Assembly: GCF_051014685.1 (NCBI RefSeq)
Contig: NW_027478398.1
Coordinates: 1,240,001-1,304,000 of the forward strand
DNA length: 64,000 nt
Source: Ptiloglossa arizonensis
Lineage: Eukaryota; Arthropoda; Insecta; Hymenoptera; Colletidae
Direction of reading: 5' to 3'
The notes under the pieces are model-generated. The model worked only from the letters and a program-made list of their open reading frames with translations, was not told the origin of the DNA and ran no database searches. The position numbers and the translations under genes are program-made. This document shows, piece after piece, positions 11,801 to 24,300 of this stretch (position 1 is the stretch's first letter; every line of letters begins with the position of its first letter).

Positions 11801-14800
11801 TGTAGTTATTCGTTTCGAGTATCAGACTTGCGAAAATTTTGATGGATTCTCAACCATTCCGTAACTTCAAACTCCCATATCTCGCGAACCGGTTGAAGAA
11901 CTCGAGAAATTCCTGTTGCATCTGAAAGTTGAAACTCGCCCGATTACAACGGTATGTGTATTTTTCTCTAGACCACAGTAGTTATTGGTTTCGAGTATAA
12001 GAATTGCGAAAATTTTGATGGTTTCTCAACCATTCCTTAATTTCAAACTCGCATATCTCGCGACCGGATTGACGAACTCGAGTAATTCCTGTTGAATCTG
12101 AAAGCAGAGACTCGCCCGATTGCAGTGGTGTGTGTACTTTTCCCCTAGGCCATTCCAGTTATTCGTTTCGAGTATCAGACTTGCGAAAATTTTGATGGTT
12201 TCTCAACCATTGTTTAACTTCAAACTCCCATATCTCGCGAACGGATTGAGGAACTCGAGAAATTCCTGTTGCAACTGAAAGTAGAAACTCTCCCGATAAC
12301 AACGGTATGTGTATTTCTCCCCTACGCCATTCCAGTTATTGGTTTCGAGTATCAGAGCAGCGAAAGTTTTGGTGGTTTCACAACAGTTCCATAACTTCAA
12401 ACTCCCATATCCCGCGAACGGATTGACGGACTCGAGAAATTCCTGTTGCATCTGAAAGTAGAAACTCGCCCGATTACAACGGTATGTGTATTTTTGCCCT
12501 AGGCCATAGTAGTTATTGGCTTCGAGTATCAGACTTGCGAAAATTTTGATGGTTTCTCAACCATTCCTTAACCTCAAACTCCCATATATCGCGAGCGGAT
12601 TGACGAACTCGAGAAGTTACTACTGCATCTGTAGGCAGAAACTCGCCCGATTACAATGGTGTGTGTACTTTTCCCCTAGGCCATTCCAGTTATTGGTTTC
12701 GAGTAACAGACTTGCGAAAATTTTAATGGACTCTCAACCATTCCTTAAATTCAAACTTCCATATCACGCGAACGGATTGACGAACTCGAGAAATGCCTGT
12801 TGCATCTGAAAGTAGAAACTTGCCCGATTACAATGGTGTTTGAACTTTTCCCCTAGGCCATTTCAGTTATTGGTTTCGAGTATCAGACTTGCGAAAATTT
12901 TGATGGTTTCTCAACCATTCCTTTATTTCAAACTCCAATATCTCGCGAACGGACTGACGAACTAGAGAAATTCCTGTTGCATCTGAAAGTAGAAACTCGC
13001 CCGATTACAACGGTATGTGTATTGTTGCCCTAGGCCATATTAGTTATTGGTTTCGAGTATCAGACTTGCGAAAATTTTGATGGTTTCTCAACCATTCCTT
13101 AACCTCAAACTCCCATATCTCGCGAACGTATCGACGAACTCGAGAAATTCCTGTTGAATCTGAAAGCAGACACTCGCCCGTTTACAACGGTATGTGTATT
13201 TTTGTCCTAGGCCACAGTAGTTATTGGTTTCGAGAATCAGACTTGCGAAAATTTTGATGGTTTCTCAACCATTCCATAATTTCAAACTCCCATATCTCGT
13301 GAACGGATTGACGAAATCGAGAAATTCCTGTTGCATCTGAAAGCAGAAACTCGCCCGTTTACAACGGTATGTGTATTTTTGCTCTAGACCATGGTAGTTA
13401 TTGGTTTCGAGTATCAGACGTGCGAAAACTTTGATGGTTTCTCAACCATTCCTTAACTTCAAACTCCCATATCTCGCGAACGGATTGACGAACTGGAGAT
13501 ATTCCTGTTGCATCTGAAAGTAGAAACTTGCCCGATTACAATGGTGTGTGTACTTTTCCCCTAGGCCATTCTAGTTATTGGTTTCGAGTATCAGACTTGC
13601 GAAAATTTTGATGGTGTCACAACCATTCCTTAATTTGAAACTCGCATATCTCGCGAACGGATTGACGAACTCGAGTAATTCCTGTTGAATCTGAAAGCAG
13701 AGACTCGCCCGATTACAATGGCGTGTGTATTTTTGCTCTAGACCATAGTAATTAATGGCTTCGAATATCAGATTCCGAAAATTTTGATGGTTTCTCAACC
13801 ATTCCTTAACTTCAAACTCTCATATCTCGCGAACGCATTGACGAACTCGAGAAATTCCTGTTGCATCTGAAAGTAGAAACTTGCCCGATTACAATGGTGT
13901 GTGTACTTCTCCCCTAGGCCATTCCAGTTATTGGTTTCGAGTATCAGACTTGCGAAAATTTTGATGGTTTCTCAACCATTCCTTAACTTCAAACTTCCAT
14001 ATCTCGCGAACGGATTGACGAACTCGAGAAATTCCTGTTGCATCTGAAAGTAGAAACTCCCCCGATTAGAATGGTGTGTGTACTTTTCCCCTAGGCCATT
14101 CCAGTTATTGGTTTCGAGTATCAGACTTGCGAAAATTTTGATGGTTTCTCAAACATTCCATAACTTCAAACTCCCATATCTCGCGAACGGATTGACGAAT
14201 TCGAGAAATTCCTGTTGCAACTGAAAGTAGAAACTCGCCCGATTAGAACGGTATGTGTATTTCTCCCCTAGGCCATTCCAGTTATCGGTTTCGAGTATCA
14301 GAGCAGCGAAAGTTATGCTGGTTTCACAACAGTTCCATGACTTCAAACTCTCATATCTCGCGAACGGATTGACGGACTCGAGAAATTCCTGTTGGACCTG
14401 AAAGTAGAAACACGCGCGATTACAACGGTATGTGTATTTTTGCCCTAGGCCATAGTAGTTATTCGTTTCGAGTATCAGACTTGCGAAAATTTTGATGGTT
14501 TCTCAACCATTCCTTAACCTCAAACTCCAATATCTCGCGAACGGATTGACGAACTCGAGAAATTCCTGTTGCATCTGAAAGCAGACACTCGCCCGTTTAC
14601 AACGGTATGTGTATTTTTGCCCTAGGCCACAGTAGTTATTGGTTTCGAGAATCAGACTTGCGAAAATTTTGATGGTTTCTCAACCATTCCATAACTTCAA
14701 ACTCCCATATCTCGCGAACGGATTGACGAACTGGAGAAATTCCTGTTGCATGTGAGATCAGAAACCCGCCCGTTTACAATGGTATGTGTATTCTTGCCCT

Positions 14801-16280
14801 AGGCCATAGTAGTTATTGGTTTCTAGTATCAGACTTGCGAAAATTTTGATGGTTTCTCAACCATTCCTTAACTTCAAACTCCCATATCTCGCGAACGGAT
14901 TGACGAACTCGTGAACTTCCGGTTGCATCTGGTAGTAGAAACTCGCCCGATTACAATGGTGTGTGTACTTTTCCCCTAGGCCATTCCAGTTATTGGTTTC
15001 GAGTATCAGACTTGGGAAAATTTTGATGGTTTCTCAACCATTCCTTAACTTCAAACTCCCATATCTCGCGAACGGATTGACGAACCCGAGAATCTCCTGT
15101 TGTATCTGACAGCAGAAACTCGCCCGATTACAACGGTGTGTGTATTGTTGCCCTAGGCCATAGTAGTTATTGATTTCAAGTATCAGACTTGCGAAAATTT
15201 TGATGGTTTCTCAAACATTCCTTAACTTCAAACTCCCATATCTCGCGAACGGATTGACGAACTGGAGAAATTCCTGTTGCATCTGAAAGTAGAAACTGGC
15301 CCGATTACAATGGTGTGTGTATTTCTCCCCTACGCCATTCCAGTTATTGGTTTCAAGTATCAGACTTGTGAAAGTTTTAATGGTTTCTCAAACATTCCTT
15401 AACTTCAAACTCCCATATCTCGCGAACGGATTGACGAACTCGAGAAATACCTGTTGCATCTGAAAGTAGAAACTAGCCCCATTACAATGGTGTGTGTACT
15501 ATTCCCCTAGACCATTCCAGTTATTGGTTTCGAGTATCAGAATTGCGAAAATTTTGATGGTTTCTCAACCATCTCTTAACTCCAAACTCCGATATTTCGC
15601 GAACGGATTGACGAATTCGACAAATTTCTGTTGCGTCTGAAAGCAGAAACTCTCCCGATTAGAACGATATGTGCATTTTTCCCCTAGGCCATTGTAGTTA
15701 TTCGTTTCGAGTATCAGACTTGCGAAAATTTTGATGGATTCTCAACCATTCCGTAACTTCAAACTCCCATATCTCGCGAACCGGTTGAAGAACTCGAGAA
15801 ATTCCTGTTGCATCTGAAAGTTGAAACTCGCCCGATTACAACGGTATGTGTATTTTTCTCTAGACCACAGTAGTTATTGGTTTCGAGTATAAGAATTGCG
15901 AAAATTTTGATGGTTTCTCAACCATTCCTTAATTTCAAACTCGCATATCTCGCGACCGGATTGACGAACTCGAGTAATTCCTGTTGAATCTGAAAGCAGA
16001 GACTCGCCCGATTGCAGTGGTGTGTGTACTTTTCCCCTAGGCCATTCCAGTTATTCGTTTCGAGTATCAGACTTGCGAAAATTTTGATGGTTTCTCAACC
16101 ATTCTTTAACTTCAAACTCCCATATCTCGCGAACGGATTGAGGAACTCGAGAAATTCCTGTTGCATCTGAAAGTAGAAACTCTCCCGATAACAACGGTAT
16201 GTGTATTTCTCCCCTACGCCATTCCAGTTATTGGTTTCGAGTATCAGAGCAGCGAAAGTTTTGGTGGTTTCACAACAGTT
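5843..16280 (+). repeat. 59-monomer super-unit, copy 1 (10,438 bp)
   Basis: Sequence from 5843 matches sequence from 16281 at an offset of exactly 10,438 bp up to about 9883, and thereafter at larger offsets caused by whole-monomer gains and losses in copy 2. Diagnostic monomers such as cccatacctcgcgaacgg with aaaatagaatcttgcc (6210-6280, 16650-16720) fix the alignment. 59 x 177 is 10,443; the five missing bases are explained by 176-bp variant monomers. Confidence 0.85.
6346..9883 (+). repeat. two tandem 10-monomer units of 1,769 bp
   Basis: Units 6346-8114 and 8115-9883 are almost identical, each opening with cgaaaattttga and, in both, gaaggtttctctacc. Each ends with the 176-bp variant monomer (taattaatggcttcgag, then gattccgaaa). 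Few differences are visible by eye, for example gtcctagg near 7543 against gttctagg near 9312. Confidence 0.9.
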
Positions 16281-16282
16281 CC
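8688..16282 (+). repeat. 22-monomer tandem repeat (3,892 bp period)
   Basis: From actcccatatatcgcgagcgg the sequence 8688-12390 recurs at 12580-16282 with offset 3,892 bp. One stretch differs: near 13080-13160 copy 2 has aacgtatcgacg where copy 1 (9190-9270) has cttgcgaacggattgacgca. This repeat overlaps the end of the 10-monomer pair, so the duplications were nested in time. Confidence 0.85.
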
Positions 16283-16783
16283 TTAACTTCAAACTCCCAT
16301 ATCTCGCGAACGGATTGACGAACTGGAGAAATTCCTGTTGCATCTGAAAGTAGAAACTGGCCCGATTACAATGGTGTGTGTATTTCTCCCCTACGCCATT
16401 CCAGTTATTGGTTTCAAGTATCAGACTTGTGAAAGTTTTAATGGTTTCTCAAACATTCCTTAACTTCAAACTCCCATATCTCGCGAACGGATTGACGAAC
16501 TCGAGAAATACCTGTTGCATCTGAAAGTAGAAACTAGCCCCATTACAATGGTGTGTGTACTATTCCCCTAGACCATTCCAGTTATTGGTTTCGAGTATCA
16601 GACTTGCGAAAATTTTGATGGTTTCTCAACCATTCCTTAACTTCAAACTCCCATACCTCGCGAACGGATTGACGAACTCGAGAAATTCCTGTTGCATCTG
16701 AAAATAGAATCTTGCCCGATTACAATTGTGTGTGTACTTTTCCCCTAGGCCATTCCAGTTATTCGTTTCGAGTATCTGACTTG

Positions 16784-19700
16784 CGAAAATTTTGAAGGTT
16801 TCTCTACCATTCCTTAATTTCAAACTCGCATATCTCGCGAACGGCTTGAGGAACTCGTGAAATTCCTGTTGCATCTGAAAGTAGAAACTCGCCCGATTAC
16901 AACGGTATGTGTATTTCTCCTCTACGCCTTTCCAGTTATTGGTTTCGAGTATCAGAGCAGCGAAAGTTTTGGTGGTTTCACAACAGTTCCATAACTTCAA
17001 ACTCCCATATCTCGCGAACGGATTGACGGACTCGAGAAATTCCTGTTGCATCTGAAAGTAGAAACTCGCCCGATTACAACGGTATGTGTATTTTTGCCCT
17101 AGGCCAAAGTAGTTATTGGTTTCGAGTATCAGACTTGCGAAAATTTTGATGGTTTCTCAACCATTCCATAACTTCAAACTCCCATATCTCGCGAACGGAT
17201 TGACGAACTCGAGAAATTCCTGTTGCATCTGAAAGCAGAAACTCGCCCGTTTACAATGGTATGCGTATTTTTGCCCTAGGCCATAGTAGTTATTGGTTTC
17301 TAGTATCAGACTTGCGAAAATTTTGATGGTTTCTCCACCATTCCATAACTTCAAACTCCCATATATCGCGAGCGGATTGACGAACTCGAGAAGTTCCTAC
17401 TGCATCTGTAGGCAGAAACTCGCCCGATTACAATGGTGTGTGTACTTTTCCCCTAGGCCATTCCAGTTATTGGTTTCGAGTAACAGACTTGCGAAAATTT
17501 TAATGGACTCTCAACCATTCCTTAAATTCAAACTTCCATATCACGCGAACGGATTGACGAACTCGAGAAATGCCTGTTGCATCTGAAAGTAGAAACTTGC
17601 CCGATTACAATGGTGTTTGAACTTTTCCCCTAGGCCATTTCAGTTATTGGTTTCGAGTATCAGACTTGCGAAAATTTTGATGGTTTCTCAACCATTCCTT
17701 TATTTCAAACTCCAATATCTCGCGAACGGACTGACGAACTAGAGAAATTCCTGTTGCATCTGAAAGTAGAAACTCGCCCGATTACAACGGTATGTGCATT
17801 GTTGCCCTAGGCCATATTAGTTATTGGTTTCGAGTATCAGACTTGCGAAAATTTTGATGGTTTCTCATACATTTCTTAACTTCAAACTCCCCTATCTTGC
17901 GAACGGATTGACGCACTGGAGAAATTCCTGTTGAATCTGAAAGCAGACACTCGCCCGTTTACAACGGTATGTGTATTTTTGTCCTAGGCCACAGTAGTTA
18001 TTGGTTTCGAGAATCAGACTTGCGAAAATTTTGATGGTTTCTCAACCATTCCATAATTTCACACTCCCATATCTCGTGAACGGATTGACGAAATCGAGAA
18101 ATTCCTGTTGCATCTGAAAGCAGAAACTCGCCCGTTTACAACGGTATGTGTATTTTTGCTCTAGACCATGGTAGTTATTGGTTTCGAGTATCAGACGTGC
18201 GAAAACTTTGATGGTTTCTCAACCATTCCTTAACTTCAAACTCCCATATCTCGCGAACGGATTGACGAACTGGAGATATTCCTGTTGCATCTGAAATTAG
18301 AAACTTGCCCGATTACAATGGTGTGTGTACTTTTCCCCTAGGCCATTCTAGTTATTGGTTTCGAGTATCAGACTTGCGAAAATTTTGATGGTTTCACAAC
18401 CATTCCTTAATTTGAAACTCGCATATCTCGCGAACGGATTGACGAACTCGAGTAATTCCTGTTGAATCTGAAAGCAGAGACTCGCCCGATTACAATGGCG
18501 TGTGTATTTTTGCTCTAGACCATAGTAATTAATGGCTTCGAGTATCAGATTCCGAAAATTTTGAAGGTTTCTCTACCATTCCTTAATTTCAAACTCGCAT
18601 ATCTCGCGAACGGCTTGAGGAACTCGTGAAATTCCTGTTGCATCTGAAAGTAGAAACTCGCCCGATTACAACGGTATGTGTATTTCTCCTCTACGCCTTT
18701 CCAGTTATTGGTTTCGAGTATCAGAGCAGCGAAAGTTTTGGTGGTTTCACAACAGTTCCATAACTTCAAACTCCCATATCTCGCGAACGGATTGACGGAC
18801 TCGAGAAATTCCTGTTGCATCTGAAAGTAGAAACTCGCCCGATTACAACGGTATGTGTATTTTTGCCCTAGGCCAAAGTAGTTATTGGTTTCGAGTATCA
18901 GACTTGCGAAAATTTTGATGGTTTCTCAACCATTCCATAACTTCAAACTCCCATATCTCGCGAACGGATTGACGAACTCGAGAAATTCCTGTTGCATCTG
19001 AAAGCAGAAACTCGCCCGTTTACAATGGTATGCGTATTTTTGCCCTAGGCCATAGTAGTTATTGGTTTCTAGTATCAGACTTGCGAAAATTTTGATGGTT
19101 TCTCCACCATTCCATAACTTCAAACTCCCATATATCGCGAGCGGATTGACGAACTCGAGAAGTTCCTACTGCATCTGTAGGCAGAAACTCGCCCGATTAC
19201 AATGGTGTGTGTACTTTTCCCCTAGGCCATTCCAGTTATTGGTTTCGAGTAACAGACTTGCGAAAATTTTAATGGACTCTCAACCATTCCTTAAATTCAA
19301 ACTTCCATATCACGCGAACGGATTGACGAACTCGAGAAATGCCTGTTGCATCTGAAATTAGAAACTTGCCCGATTACAATGGTGTGTGTACTTTTCCCCT
19401 AGGCCATTCTAGTTATTGGTTTCGAGTATCAGACTTGCGAAAATTTTGATGGTTTCACAACCATTCCTTAATTTGAAACTCGCATATCTCGCGAACGGAT
19501 TGACGAACTCGAGTAATTCCTGTTGAATCTGAAAGCAGAGACTCGCCCGATTACAATGGCGTGTGTATTTTTGCTCTAGACCATAGTAATTAATGGCTTC
19601 GAGTATCAGATTCCGAAAATTTTGAAGGTTTCTCTACCATTCCTTAATTTCAAACTCGCATATCTCGCGAACGGCTTGAGGAACTCGTGAAATTCCTGTT

Positions 19701-21382
19701 GCATCTGAAAGTAGAAACTCGCCCGATTACAACGGTATGTGTATTTCTCCTCTACGCCTTTCCAGTTATTGGTTTCGAGTATCAGAGCAGCGAAAGTTTT
19801 GGTGGTTTCACAACAGTTCCATAACTTCAAACTCCCATATCTCGCGAACGGATTGACGGACTCGAGAAATTCCTGTTGCATCTGAAAGTAGAAACTCGCC
19901 CGATTACAACGGTATGTGTATTTTTGCCCTAGGCCAAAGTAGTTATTGGTTTCGAGTATCAGACTTGCGAAAATTTTGATGGTTTCTCAACCATTCCATA
20001 ACTTCAAACTCCCATATCTCGCGAACGGATTGACGAACTCGAGAAATTCCTGTTGCATCTGAAAGCAGAAACTCGCCCGTTTACAATGGTATGCGTATTT
20101 TTGCCCTAGGCCATAGTAGTTATTGGTTTCTAGTATCAGACTTGCGAAAATTTTGATGGTTTCTCCACCATTCCATAACTTCAAACTCCCATATATCGCG
20201 AGCGGATTGACGAACTCGAGAAGTTCCTACTGCATCTGTAGGCAGAAACTCGCCCGATTACAATGGTGTGTGTACTTTTCCCCTAGGCCATTCCAGTTAT
20301 TGGTTTCGAGTAACAGACTTGCGAAAATTTTAATGGACTCTCAACCATTCCTTAAATTCAAACTTCCATATCACGCGAACGGATTGACGAACTCGAGAAA
20401 TGCCTGTTGCATCTGAAAGTAGAAACTTGCCCGATTACAATGGTGTTTGAACTTTTCCCCTAGGCCATTTCAGTTATTGGTTTCGAGTATCAGACTTGCG
20501 AAAATTTTGATGGTTTCTCAACCATTCCTTTATTTCAAACTCCAATATCTCGCGAACGGACTGACGAACTAGAGAAATTCCTGTTGCATCTGAAAGTAGA
20601 AACTCGCCCGATTACAACGGTATGTGCATTGTTGCCCTAGGCCATATTAGTTATTGGTTTCGAGTATCAGACTTGCGAAAATTTTGATGGTTTCTCATAC
20701 ATTTCTTAACTTCAAACTCCCCTATCTTGCGAACGGATTGACGCACTGGAGAAATTCCTGTTGAATCTGAAAGCAGACACTCGCCCGTTTACAACGGTAT
20801 GTGTATTTTTGTTCTAGGCCACAGTAGTTATTGGTTTCGAGAATCAGACTTGCGAAAATTTTGATGGTTTCTCAACCATTCCATAATTTCAAACTCCCAT
20901 ATCTCGTGAACGGATTGACGAAATCGAGAAATTCCTGTTGCATCTGAAAGCAGAAACTCGCCCGTTTACAACGGTATGTGTATTTTTGCTCTAGACCATG
21001 GTAGTTATTGGTTTCGAGTATCAGACGTGCGAAAACTTTGATGGTTTCTCAACCATTCCTTAACTTCAAACTCCCATATCTCGCGAACGGATTGACGAAC
21101 TGGAGATATTCCTGTTGCATCTGAAATTAGAAACTTGCCCGATTACAATGGTGTGTGTACTTTTCCCCTAGGCCATTCTAGTTATTGGTTTCGAGTATCA
21201 GACTTGCGAAAATTTTGATGGTTTCACAACCATTCCTTAATTTGAAACTCGCATATCTCGCGAACGGATTGACGAACTCGAGTAATTCCTGTTGAATCTG
21301 AAAGCAGAGACTCGCCCGATTACAATGGCGTGTGTATTTTTGCTCTAGACCATAGTAATTAATGGCTTCGAGTATCAGATTC
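16784..21382 (+). repeat. 10-mer, 6-mer and 10-mer in tandem
   Basis: Units are 16784-18552 (1,769 bp), 18553-19613 (1,061 bp) and 19614-21382 (1,769 bp). The middle one has the same beginning and end as its neighbours but lacks an internal 708 bp, four monomers. Its break lies near 19355, where cgagaaatgcctgttgcatctgaaa joins directly to ttagaaacttgcccg. Confidence 0.9.
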
Positions 21383-24300
21383 CGAAAATTTTGATGGTTT
21401 CTCAACCATTCCTTAACTTCAAACTCTCATATCTCGCGAACGGATTGACGAACTCGAGAAATTCCTGTTGCATCTGAAAGTAGAAACTTGCCCGATTACA
21501 ATGGTGTGTGTACTTCTCCCCTAGGCCATTCCAGTTATTGGTTTCGAGTATCAGACTTGCGAAAATTTTGATGGTTTCTCAACCATTCCTTAACTTCAAA
21601 CTTCCATATCTCGCGAACGGATTGACGAACTCGAGAAATTCCTGTTGCATCTGAAAGTAGAAACTCCCCCGATTAGAATGGTGTGTGTACTTTTCCCCTA
21701 GGCCATTCCAGTTATTGGTTTCGAGTATCAGACTTGCGAAAATTTTGATGGTTTCTCAAACATTCCATAACTTCAAACTCCCATATCTCGCGAACGGATT
21801 GACGAATTCGAGAAATTCCTGTTGCAACTGAAAGTAGAAACTCGCCCGATTAGAACGGTATGTGTATTTCTCCCCTAGGCCATTCCAGTTATCGGTTTCG
21901 AGTATCAGAGCAGCGAAAGTTATGCTGGTTTCACAACAGTTCCATGACTTCAAACTCTCATATCTCGCGAACGGATTGACGGACTCGAGAAATTCCTGTT
22001 GGACCTGAAAGTAGAAACACGCGCGATTACAACGGTATGTGTATTTTTGCCCTAGGCCATAGTAGTTATTCGTTTCGAGTATCAGACTTGCGAAAATTTT
22101 GATGGTTTCTCAACCATTCCTTAACCTCAAACTCCAATATCTCGCGAACGGATTGACGAACTCGAGAAATTCCTGTTGCATCTGAAAGCAGACACTCGCC
22201 CGTTTACAACGGTATGTGTATTTTTGCCCTAGGCCACAGTAGTTATTGGTTTCGAGAATCAGACTTGCGAAAATTTTGATGGTTTCTCAACCATTCCATA
22301 ACTTCAAACTCCCATATCTCGCGAACGGATTGACGAACTCGAGAAATTCCTGTTGCATGTGAGATCAGAAACCCGCCCGTTTACAATGGTATGTGTATTC
22401 TTGCCCTAGGCCATAGTAGTTATTGGTTTCTAGTATCAGACTGGCGAAAATTTTGATGGTTTCTCAACCATTCCTTAACTTCAAACTCCCATATCTCGCG
22501 AACGGATTGACGAACTCGTGAACTTCCGGTTGCATCTGGTAGTAGAAACTCGCCCGATTACAATGGTGTGTGTACTTTTCCCCTAGGCCATTCCAGTTAT
22601 TGGTTTCGAGTATCAGACTTGGGAAAATTTTGATGGTTTCTCAACCATTCCTTAACTTCAAACTCTCATATCTCGCGAACGGATTGACGAACCCGAGAAT
22701 TTCCTGTTGTATCTGACAGCAGAAACTCGCCCGATTACAACGGTATGTGTATTGTTGCCCTAGGCCATAGTAGTTATTGGTTTCAAGTATCAGACTTGCG
22801 AAAATTTTGATGGTTTCTCAAACATTCCTTAACTTCAAACTCCCATATCTCGCGAACGGATTGACGAACTGGAGAAATTCCTGTTGCATCTGAAAGTAGA
22901 AACTGGCCCGATTACAATGGTGTGTGTATTTCTCCCCTACGCCATTCCAGTTATTGGTTTCGAGTATCAGAGCAGCGAAAGTTTTGGTGGTTTCACAACA
23001 GTTCCATAACTTCAAACTCCCATATCCCGCGAACGGATTGACGGACTCGAGAAATTCCTGTTGCATCTGAAAGTAGAAACTCGCCCGATTACAACGGTAT
23101 GTGTATTTTTGCCCTAGGCCATAGTAGTTATTGGCTTCGAGTATCAGACTTGCGAAAATTTTGATGGTTTCTCAACCATTCCTTAACCTCAAACTCCCAT
23201 ATATCGCGAGCGGATTGACGAACTCGAGAAGTTCCTACTGCATCTGTAGGCAGAAACTCGCCCGATTACAATGGTGTGTGTACTTTTCCCCTAGGCCATT
23301 CCAGTTATTGGTTTCGAGTAACAGACTTGCGAAAATTTTAATGGACTCTCAACCATTCCTTAAATTCAAACTTCCATATCACGCGAACGGATTGACGAAC
23401 TCGAGAAATGCCTGTTGCATCTGAAAGTAGAAACTTGCCCGATTACAATGGTGTTTGAACTTTTCCCCTAGGCCATTTCAGTTATTGATTTCGAGTATCA
23501 GACTTGCGAAAATTTTGATGGTTTCTCAACCATTCCTTTATTTCAAACTCCAATATCTCGCGAACGGACTGACGAACTAGAGAAATTCCTGTTGCATCTG
23601 AAAGTAGAAACTCGCCCGATTACAACGGTATGTGTATTGTTCCCCAGGCCATATTAGTTATTGGTTTCGAGTATCAGACTTGCGAAAATTTTGATGGTTT
23701 CTCATACATTTCTTAACTTCAAACTCCCCTATCTTGCGAACGGATTGACGCACTGGAGAAATTCCTGTTGAATCTGAAAGCAGACACTCGCCCGTTTACA
23801 ACGGTATGTGTATTTTTGTCCCAGGCCACAGTAGTTATTGGTTTCGAGAATCAGACTTGCGAAAATTTTGATGGTTTCTCAACCATTCCATAACTTCAAA
23901 CTCCCATATCTCGTGAACGGATTGACGAAATCGAGAAATTCCTGTTGCATCTGAAAGCAGAAACTCGCCCGTTTACAACGGTATGTGTGTTTTTGCTCTA
24001 GACCATGGTAGTTATTGGTTTCTAGTATCAGACGTGCGAAAACTTTGATGGTTTCTCAACCATTCCTTAACTTCAAACTCCCATATCTCGCGAACGGATT
24101 GACGAACTGGAGATATTCCTGTTGCGTCTGAAAGTAGAAACTTGCCCAATTACAATGGTGTGTGTACTTTTCCCCTAGGCCATTCCAGTTATTGGTTTCG
24201 AGTATCAGACTTGCGAAAATTTTGATGGTTTCTCAACCATTCCTTAACCTCAAACTCCCATATCTCGCGAACGTATCGACGAACTCGAGAAATTCCTGTT

